Assembly (NCBI GenBank): GCA_024364805.1
Contig: CM044499.1
Span: forward strand, 107,784,779 to 107,814,106
Reading direction: 5' to 3'
Source: Euprymna scolopes
Taxonomy: Eukaryota; Mollusca; Cephalopoda; Sepiida; Sepiolidae
Length of the DNA stretch: 29,328 nt
Shown: positions 21,220 to 29,328 of the stretch, piece by piece
Layout of the letters: every line of letters begins with the position of its first letter
Position numbering within the stretch: the first letter of the stretch is position 1
Position numbers and translations under genes: made by a program
The notes under the pieces: model-generated
Seen by the model: the letters and a program-made list of their open reading frames with translations, nothing else
Told to the model about the DNA's origin: nothing
Database searches by the model: none

Positions 21220-21700
21220 TCTGGTCATGTCATATGCTTATATTCTACTGGTACGATGTAACCCAGTACTACCTGCCTCTTGGTCGGGTCACCGGTGACT
21301 AAACTGGTTCCCCCGCCAGACTTGTTTGGTGAGGAGGGTGGCTAGTCTCCCTGAAGGATTAAAAATAATACATTCCAAAGGGCGAATGAACCCTTTTTCG
21401 GGGTCAACGGTCAACTAGCACCGTGTGTGTTTGCGTGTATGTATGTGTGTGTTGGGGTGGAGACGGCTGCCGTAAGCCGTGGTGAAGACAACCTTTTTAG
21501 GAGAAGCAAATCTCTTATCTAAAACCTTAAAGCGGGAGACTAGTACCCGCATTAAGCTGGTCTGCAGTTTGACTTGTTGCTGGCTATCTTGCTCTTGCTT
21601 GTTGCTGGATCTCAACATTTTGAACCGAGAGAGACTTAGCTGTCATACAAAGCTAAGAATCTGTAACATCATCTGTGTATAGATACTCCCTCAAGTATTT
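21220..21700. repeat. Unrecognised GC-richer block, probable interspersed element
   Basis: Clearly richer in G+C than its neighbours (for example 21270-21350). It contains small hairpins (CGGCT...AGCCG near 21465-21479; CTTAGCT...AGCTAAG at about 21634-21656) and a short GT-rich block at 21423-21453. The 67-codon frames over it on both strands show no domain. Composition and patchiness suggest the 5' or untranslated part of a transposable element, but I cannot name it. Confidence 0.35.
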
Positions 21701-23126
21701 GTCTATAAAAATGGTCCTGTGGCGATGGAAAAGTTGTGACGCATGGAGTCTGGAAGCATATAATAATTGATCTCAATGACCGTCTTCAGTGTCATGCCTA
21801 CTTGAGCGTGTGAATTCACCGGTAGGACTAAAAAAAAGTCATTTTTGGGATAATGGAATTTAAGTGTCTGAGGGAGTGGCACTCGTCTGACAAGACGTTG
21901 CAATCATTATGTATATATCGTAATGAGACTACACACAATTTTCCGTTTCACCCTCATAACAATTTGTAAAGATGAAACGAAAAAAAAATCATTTAATAGA
22001 TGCATTTATATATCTAGCTCTATATAAAGTTAGTATATGTCTATACATGTGTATGTATAATATTTACGCATAAACTAATTATGAATTATTGAACACATAT
22101 ACTAGACGTAATGGCGCAAAATATTGTATCAGCGCCCCCACCCTATACCGCTTGAACCGGCTTCCTTAAAAGGAGAAAATGCCATGGGAATATCAAATTT
22201 ACAAGTAGTTCATAGTCGTTTGTATATCTCAGTTAGGGGAGATAAGGCCGTTAGGTTTTTGCGGTTCTTGAAGGGCAGTCTCGACGTCCTGCTAAATGTA
22301 ACGCCTGGTATTCCCAAATAGTACCTCATTTGCTATTGACCAGGCTTAACGTTGCTTAACTTCGTTGATTTAACGAGAGCGAGTATTTCAACGTGACTAT
22401 GCTGGGTATACACATTCGGCTCCAAACATCGGTTGTATTTAGTTTAATTTATTTTTGTGCAAAATGGTCAAAAGGGGGGGGGCGTTCTTTGTTAAAATGA
22501 AGACATCGTCGACTTTTAAAAAAAATTATTATTAAGTCAACGAAATGAATTGATAAATATTTCACTAATTTCTATTTATGTCGAATATTAGGAACAATAA
22601 AACACGTTCTATTGACACAACTTTCAGTTTAAAAATTCAAATATATCAGATTTTCATTGAATTTGATCTATGTTTTTTTAGCAACGAATTAAAATAGATC
22701 AGTTGATTTATTATTTTTCTGAAGACTTTCTATAATGGGCTTTGATCCAAATTAGAATAAGAATCCTTAATATAAGGCCAATACTATTATATCCTTATTG
22801 TAATGATTTTAAGGAAACAGAAATGGTGGAAAACTGTTCAGTCCGGAGAATTCATTTTGCCCACCCTGGGACAAGTATTCTTATAATTTGCATACTTTAT
22901 TTAAGGTACGCTTAAACAGCTGTGTTAAAGTTTCTCATCGTCATTTTGCCTGTCTATGGACTGTCATTAAAAAATTTGAATAACCATTGTGTCGCCCTGT
23001 CACTTATAAGATTTTAATATTACTTAGGCTTACTTTAAATTTCAGGTATGTCAGGGTCATTATAAAAATAATTTGCTAGCCTTTTGCAAGGTTACATTTT
23101 TAAAGACCCCTGTCAATGATATTTAG
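21701..23126. other. No recognised gene
   Basis: Mostly unassigned. A patch at 22120-22325 is GC-richer and holds a 65-codon plus frame (reading, for example, YISVRGDKAVRFLRFLKGSL), but no family or continuing exon is visible. A G-run lies at 22474-22482. Confidence 0.5.
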
Positions 23127-23475
23127 TTTTTTTTTCTTTTATCAAGAAGTCGACGCTTACCAAGGCCCAAGGCCCACTCGAGGATAAGGGTGAATGCATG
23201 TCGTATAGCCTGCAAGAAAGTATTGTGCTTATCGGTAATGGGGAACTTGGATAGAGGTTACTTTTTTAAGAGGGCGGCTCAAAAAGACATTATATGCATT
23301 AATCTTGAAAACGACCATGTTATAATCAACTATGAAGCAGCTCCGGGCGAATGTATAAAACAGAAGGCAATTCTAGGAAATATTTTTCCGATTAGCTTGT
23401 GGAACTGATAGAGAGTAAGGGAAATTATGGACAGTTGTTGTAGTTAGAGGAGTATTCGTTACGAATGTTTGACTT
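23127..23475 (-). mobile_element. LINE family B copy 8, 3' end
   Basis: Poly(A) tail (T-run 23127-23140), 3' UTR with 'accaaggcccaaggcccact' and 'gaggataagggtgaatgc', then ORF2 end in broken frames. CFIVDYNMVVFK with NVFLSRPL (about 23265-23345) equals CFPADYNMVVFK with KFLMSRSF of copy 1. NFPYSLSVP (about 23405-23430) equals NFPHSLSLP. The 3' UTR is complete. Confidence 0.78.
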
Positions 23476-24154
23476 TTTACCTTTTTAATGGTCATAAAAA
23501 GAAAATATAACACATCCCCTTCTTTCGTCTTAATAAATAAATTTATATTTTATAAAAACGCCTTGATTACGTATTGTTTTTTTTTCTGAATAAATACAAC
23601 TTTATATGCTGGATTTTACAATGACGCTGTAATGATGTAGTAATGATGATTATAACAACCATTCCAGTTGCCACAATAAAGAAAATAGAGAAAGACCTAC
23701 TTTTCTCATCTTGAAAAAATTATAAACAGAAATATATTCAATAATCATGTCTAAAAGCGAAAAAAAAAAACACCCAAACAAACACACAACTAAGTAACAC
23801 TATTAAATTACCCAGAATGATATAATTGTTTTATTTGACCTATATAAAACCCGTTTCAATAGAGTTTTTGTAAATGCTTATGAAATATCAAAACTCTTCA
23901 CTTTGATAATCGACAAGAAGATTTACATTTTGATTATTATTTTCATTAAGAAAAATGATTTAAAGAAATCCGTTTTGTCATTTAGAAAATGTAACGCTCT
24001 CAATTAATTCAACATTAACATCGTGATTATTATCTTTTTCTTGTTTTACATCTGAATTACCCAAATGTGGAATCAAAATTATTGCTTTCTTTTTCTCTAA
24101 TGTAATCTACAGATAAACTAATTGCAACCCTAGGAGTGCATACGGTTTTGCTAA
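23476..24154. other. No recognised feature
   Basis: Very AT-rich, no gene. The last bases before the Helitron (ggttttgctaa) resemble a Helitron 3' end, so an older element may have stood here. Confidence 0.45.
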
Positions 24155-24175
24155 TCTATAATATAAAGCTGAATG

Positions 24176-24177
<2 letters not shown>

Positions 24178-24229
<52 letters not shown>
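24178..24229. repeat. (GT)n microsatellite inside the Helitron
   Basis: About 25 GT units close to the 5' end of the Helitron candidate. Confidence 0.97.
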
Positions 24230-24230
<1 letters not shown>

Positions 24231-24334
24231 TCACGAATAGGCTCCTATATGATTGACTATTTTAAAAAACTGATTACATATAATGATAGAAGATGTATCA
24301 AGACACAGGAATGTATATGTTTGATCTGGCAGAA

Positions 24335-24785
24335 CGGTGGTTCATAAAAATTGTGGGGTCTGCGTTCACGCCTGGTCCACAAAGTATGGAAATAAAAAAT
24401 TTAAAAATAAAAGAAAAAAACGTTTAAAAATGTTTTTGATATAAATGTACATAAGAATATTTTGATAAGTATGTGTTAACTTAAATAGGGATGGTATAAT
24501 AAAATTGGGGGATCTGCGTTCGCGCCTGGCTTCCATAGAATGGAAATAGCCACAAACTTAAATAAAGACTGTTCATATCTATCTTCGTAAGTATACTTTA
24601 ATAATTATGTATCAGTTTGAAGAAATATGGTATAATAAAATTATGGGGTGTTCGTTCACGCCTGACCTCCATAGAATGGAAATATGTCACAAAGTTTAAC
24701 AAGTTTTTTCATATAGATCCACAGAATATTGTGATAATGTTTCAGTGTGAACAAGTATGGTATAATAAATTATGGGGTTTATCTA
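24335..24785 (+). repeat. Degenerate tandem repeat, 130-154 bp period, four copies
   Basis: The block 'tggtataataaaatt-tgggg-tctgcgttc-cgcctgg--tccatagaatgg' appears at about 24341, 24491, 24626 and 24756 (the last cut short). Spacing of shared anchors is 154, 136 and 130 bases. All copies lie inside the Helitron candidate. Internal tandem arrays are common in non-autonomous Helitrons. Confidence 0.8.
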
Positions 24786-24949
24786 TTTTATTTTTACTTT
24801 CATCATATTTTGCTTTGGTTTTGATACCCCCAAATTCGAAGCTGTCTCTTTACAAGCCTTCCTTTTCATAACCTATCATACTTTAATAAATCAGAGTCCA
24901 TTTTATGTAGACTGTTTTTGAACACAGTCAACGACGGGTACTTTTGCTA

Positions 24950-24950
<1 letters not shown>

Positions 24951-24997
<47 letters not shown>

Positions 24998-25020
24998 AGT
25001 GTGTGTGTATATATATATAA
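24951..25020. repeat. (AT)n with GT interruption
   Basis: TA repeat starting directly at the Helitron 3' end, with one GTGTGTGTG block near 25000-25008. Confidence 0.95.
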
Positions 25021-26207
25021 TAAGAGTATGTAAGTATTATCTTAAAAAGTTGAATCTATCAAAATAACAAAACATCTTAAAAAGGGAAATTAACGAAACG
25101 GGACATCTAATTGATGATACAATTAAAGGTATTACAATATTTATTTATCTGTAGAATTCTAACAAGTAATAATAGTAAAGTTGATGTCCAGAGCATTCTC
25201 TTTTCTTCAAGGACAAACGATAAGATAAACTGTAGAATGGTGAGTATATATTCTAAAATGTAAATAAAAACTAAAAATGCATAATACTAAAACTATACAG
25301 GAAATCTATTTGCGAAAATTGATTTTTAATAGTAACATTTGATGTCACAATTTCATAGTGTAATAAATATTGTAATTTATTCGATTTTACTTTCATCCAC
25401 TATTATTGGAATTTCTCTCACTCCCCCTCTCTGTCTTTCTGTCTGTCTGTCTGTCTATCTATATATGTTATATATACACTGTTGTACTCTCTCTATCCAG
25501 TACAAATTAAAAAAAAAATCATTAATAATCGGGCTCACGTTTTAAATGTATATAAGACTAAAATACTTAAAATAGTTTCACTAATTTAATTTATATATAA
25601 ATATTGAAATAATCATTTCTGATTATGTAAAGAAATAGAATAATCCTCGTAGAATTTTCATTGCTAAGTGGAGCATTTATTTCTAAATTCATTCTAAACG
25701 GTGCGTATGTAATAGTTTTCCAAATTTGTATTTGTTTTCTTACTACCACGGACTACTCAACACTGCTTTCACCGGGGATTAGGGCAAGAAACCTCGTGTT
25801 TTACTTGTAAACTCTGCGTGGCAGGATAGATGTATTTTAAATTATGTACAAGTCAACATACATTGGGTTTATTTTAGAAAAAATATATAATTTGGTGAGT
25901 TTAGAGATGTGTTATGCGCATTGAATACATTTCTGTGGTTTATGGAAAGGCACGTCCTGTCTTTCCAAACACACCTCCGTACGAAGATCAAGTCGAATTA
26001 GTATGAGAGCTGGAAAGAGAAGCACACAGCACCACTACACAAAAGCTATACACCATCAATGTGGTTTGTAGGGGAATGTTTTCTCCCAGGATTATTTATC
26101 ATATAATTTCCTTAACTAAGCAACGACCACATATACAGTGATTTCATACACTGTAATCTTGGGTTGGTTACAAACACTAAGATGCGTAAAGATTTCGGTA
26201 AGTATAA
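25021..26207. other. No recognised gene; short CT/CTGT/CTAT repeat at about 25418-25462
   Basis: AT-rich unassigned sequence. The pyrimidine repeat (ctctgtctttctgtctgtctgtc type) lies within a 68-codon frame at 25339-25545 that is therefore not a gene. Confidence 0.5.
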
Positions 26208-26285
26208 CGTATATATATATATATACATATATATATATTTATATATATATATATATATATATAATACATACGTCTATATATATGT

Positions 26286-26326
<41 letters not shown>

Positions 26327-26327
26327 A
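26208..26327. repeat. Compound (AT)n-(CA)n-(AT)n block
   Basis: AT units with interruptions, a CA block at 26286-26307, then AT units to about 26326. Confidence 0.95.
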
Positions 26328-26775
26328 GATTGCTTTTATTGTAATGAATTTTGATTATATTTTCACTGGTCGCAACCTCGTTGGCGTCGATCGTCTTCGC
26401 AAGTTCATATTGATTTTAACTTTCGGAATAAGATATTCGTGCAGTGTTTTACAGATTAAGATGCTGTAGATTTGATGGACGCACAGGAGGGCAGAGCACA
26501 GCATCTGTACCAAAGAGGAAAGCACGCATACATACTGACAAGATACTGACACGAAAAAAAAAATGAATAAAGTAAATGCAATAAAAATAGCGTAGCTATA
26601 CGCAATCGTACTATAGTCAGCTGTTCCATCCTTATTTTTTTTATCCCAGTCTGAATGTTGCCAGCGTGACTAGTCAGATAGTCTCGTAGCTGACAATAGA
26701 ACAATATTGGCATTATTTCTAATATAATAAATGTCGTATGTTGTTGGTAGAGAAATAACCCTTATATTGCATCAG
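26328..26775. other. No recognised feature; right part may be decayed LINE A
   Basis: Frames on both strands (26355-26552 and 26456-26713 minus) have no domain. From about 26731 a very weak likeness to the DMSWNNYI region of LINE A may exist but cannot be claimed. Confidence 0.45.
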
Positions 26776-27465
<690 letters not shown>

Positions 27466-27484
27466 AAGAAAAAACGGAATCAGA

Positions 27485-27520
27485 CTATTCAACGTTAAAA
27501 GAGACTCTGTCGCTGAATAG
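27485..27520. repeat. Imperfect 10-bp hairpin after LINE A copy 2
   Basis: CTATTCAACG at 27485-27494 pairs with CGCTGAATAG at 27511-27520 with one mismatch and a 16-base loop. It lies about 20 bases beyond the LINE 3' end. Confidence 0.6.
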
Positions 27521-27964
27521 AGTCATGTTTTTTTTTCAAAATTTACTCTTTTTGTCTTTTGTAGTTATAAGTGAAAATAAAAGGTGCCTTCTGCTATGAC
27601 TATACCCATAAGAGATATTTACATTATGCGGACAACTGTTATCATTGTGGAGGTCATTCTCACAATATTTCGGTTTATGTGACCTTCGAACATTTTCAGC
27701 TTATTCTTGTATACTTGGAAATCTTTATGTAAACTCAAAAATCCAAATAGAATATTAAATTAGACCCTGTATTTAATCCATGTATGTAGCGTTCTCTCGT
27801 CTCCTTGGCAATGCCCCGGTAGATGTTTTAAGTAACTTTTAATTTTATTCTTAGTATCGCCTTTACTAAGAATTACACCTTCAATCTCCGCAATATTTTT
27901 ACTTAGGATGGATAATTACGTAGCATTTAAATTGTAGATTTAATGGTCGTTACAGATCCCTGCG
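27521..27964. other. No recognised feature
   Basis: No gene or known repeat seen. Confidence 0.5.
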
Positions 27965-28220
27965 TCTGATATAAAGATGTTCCAGTTAGACCCTACTGGC
28001 CTACAGAAAAAACACAGGTTACCAGATTACCAAAAGAAGGTCGTTTTCAAGTTCGAGATGAACATTATTTTTAGCTTCCTTCTTAAATAATAAAATTTGG
28101 CCTAATGAGCACAGACATGACCCATCATAATGAGTCATTTCCTTTCCACCTGGCACTTACTAAACCAGTATTTTGGAGTGACAGCTAGGCTTTGATAAAT
28201 GAAAACGCATTTAAAAAACA
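27965..28220 (+). mobile_element. LINE family B copy 9, plus strand, strongly decayed
   Basis: 'gattaccaaaagaaggtcgt' followed by 'tttcaag' (about 28024-28052) equals the DYNMVVFK region of copy 8 read on its coding strand, with a 13-base exact match (ggtcgttttcaag). 'cttcttaaataataaaattt' (28079-28098) equals the ORF end and the first 3' UTR bases of copy 1. 'ggctttgataaatga' followed by an A-run (28189-28218) equals the 3' UTR end 'gataaacgatgac' plus tail. The stretch between is diverged. It is the only family B copy here in this orientation. Confidence 0.5.
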
Positions 28221-28900
28221 CCCCCAATGACAACAATAGTCTGAATGTATTCTCATATAAAGGCTTCCGAAACTTAATAGTATTTTATTTTATTCAATTC
28301 ATTATATGCTATAGATTCTTTACAAGAAGTGCTGTTCTTCGGAGTCAAATAACCGAGGGATAGTCGATATTTTGTCAGACTGGCAAATCAAACTAAACAT
28401 AATTATTGATTAGTTTATACCGTCTAGAAAAATTGTTAGAATAGAAACCGTTGCAATAGTGAATTTAACATAACGGCTTACAACATTAATGCGTGTCAAT
28501 TTCTACAATGTTCAATCTATGTCAGCTTTTAGATAAACAAAATTGTATATTTAAAATTCATATTTTCCTACACATTTCCTAAGATTACTTGTATACCATA
28601 TTAGTAGGTGAAATAACTATTCTAACATCTAATTTAAATATTGTTTTAATGTGACAGTAGAATGACGAACTGATGAACAGACATGACCATTTTTCAAGGC
28701 AAATTCATTTCACAATTGTTATTTTTAAAATTGTTCAGTAAAATAAAATCTCAACTCTTCCTGTATTTCTTGTATATATAATATGTACTGTTTAAGTTTC
28801 ATATATCTATTTATGTACCTTACTCTGTTTACTTATATATGTATCTCTGACCAGATGTAAATGAAATAGAGACGTGTGTCCAATTACACGAATACACTGA
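28221..28900. other. No recognised feature
   Basis: AT-rich unassigned sequence without gene or repeat that I can name. Confidence 0.5.
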
Positions 28901-28954
28901 ATCACATGCAATATGTGTTTCGAATGAAGATGCAGTTTATTTCAGATATGCCCT

Positions 28955-29328
28955 GAAGCCAGATGATAAAAGAGATAGACTGGACCCAGCATGAAGCCAG
29001 AGTGACGACCGAAATCGACAATGTTGCCACACGGACTTGGGGTCATGCACATTTCGCGTGCCCTGAGCAGCAGAAAGATATTTTCCAGTGACCAGTGAGA
29101 GTCTGGTCCCCCTTGAGGGGTTCACTACTAGACAAGTAAGACTGTAGCCCTGCTGGGTTGCATCTATGGTCCTGTGAGCTAGGAGGGACGAACACGGCCA
29201 GAAGTACATCACAAGTATGCTCCCGTGAACCAGGATAGCGACAGATGCGGCCCGGCCCTTGGACAGAGAGGGTGTCAGGGTTATAAATGTACATCTTCAA
29301 ATACCCGGGCAACGCCGGGCACCCATGC
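28955..29328 (+). mobile_element. GC-richer block ending in a Helitron-type 3' hairpin (cut by window end)
   Basis: The last ~370 bases are clearly richer in G+C than the rest of the window. At 29304-29319 CCCGG and CCGGG form a hairpin with the loop GCAACG. The segment around it (29303-29322) matches 14 of 20 bases of the pre-terminal segment of the Helitron at 24155-24950. The window stops at ...acccatgc, a few bases before the place where a CTAG end would be expected. The two overlapping minus-strand frames (28937-29212, 29043-29312) show no domain and are likely chance frames in GC-richer DNA. The 5' limit is unknown. Confidence 0.4.

Larger units (their letters stand above)
24155..24950 (+). 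mobile_element. Non-autonomous Helitron candidate, 796 bp
   Basis: It begins TCTATAATATAAAGCTGAAT at 24155 and ends GGGTACTTTTGCTAG at 24950. The flanks are A (24154) and T (24951), which is the Helitron rule: 5'-TC, 3'-CTRR, insertion between A and T, no target duplication. The pre-terminal segment 24922-24941 matches 14 of 20 bases of 29303-29322, where a clean hairpin is present; here the stem is decayed. The 5' start with an AAAGCTGAATG-like stretch followed by GT repeats is a form I associate with animal Helitrons. No Rep/helicase coding is present. The body is a (GT)n tract and a degenerate tandem repeat. The element abuts an (AT)n tract. Confidence 0.65.

Noticed and set aside
22124-22321. 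Possible small protein in a GC-richer patch
   Set aside because: 65 codons with no recognised motif, no continuing exon and no second copy in the window. Kept as unassigned.

Overview
The window looks like AT-rich, gene-poor nuclear DNA of a eukaryote. I infer a cephalopod mollusc, probably an octopus. The grounds are long (AT)n tracts every few kilobases, many 5'-truncated LINEs whose ORF2 ends in a 'LWNSLP...CFP-DYN--FK-NVNK' type tail that I associate with octopus repeats, and no operon-like gene packing. No intact host protein-coding gene, rRNA, tRNA or CRISPR array is visible. The DNA is best read as intergenic or intronic sequence built from repeat remains.

Layout. 1-74 is a short 24-bp tandem repeat. 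640-1829 is the best preserved LINE (family A, + strand; reverse transcriptase core plus C-terminal domain). Two more family A copies lie at 16018-17075 (minus) and 26776-27465 (plus). A second LINE family (B) with the same type of C-terminus has copies at 5954-6640, 13056-13372, 14085-14510, 18092-18160, 18412-18682, 18683-18918, 20265-20390 and 23127-23475, all on the minus strand, and one weaker plus-strand copy at 27965-28220. Several minus copies begin at a T-run, which is the poly(A) tail read from the other strand.

DNA transposons. 6718-7285 is a 568-bp internally deleted Tc1/mariner-type element with ~70-bp imperfect terminal inverted repeats, a TA target duplication and the remains of a DUF4817-like N-terminal helix-turn-helix domain. 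24155-24950 is a non-autonomous Helitron candidate (5'-TC, 3'-CTAG, between A and T) that carries a (GT)n tract and a degenerate internal tandem repeat and sits against an (AT)n tract. The window's last bases hold a matching Helitron-type 3' hairpin cut off by the window edge. 14511-14608 is a fold-back hairpin beside a LINE B copy.

Microsatellites are a large part of the window. The most informative is the (AT)n at 26852-26951: it lies inside a LINE A coding region, with the LINE reading frame recognisable and in register on both sides. The only hint of a host exon is a short frame at 10065-10214 that encodes a convincing membrane segment; this is tentative. Family names rest on recognition by eye, since no database search could be run.
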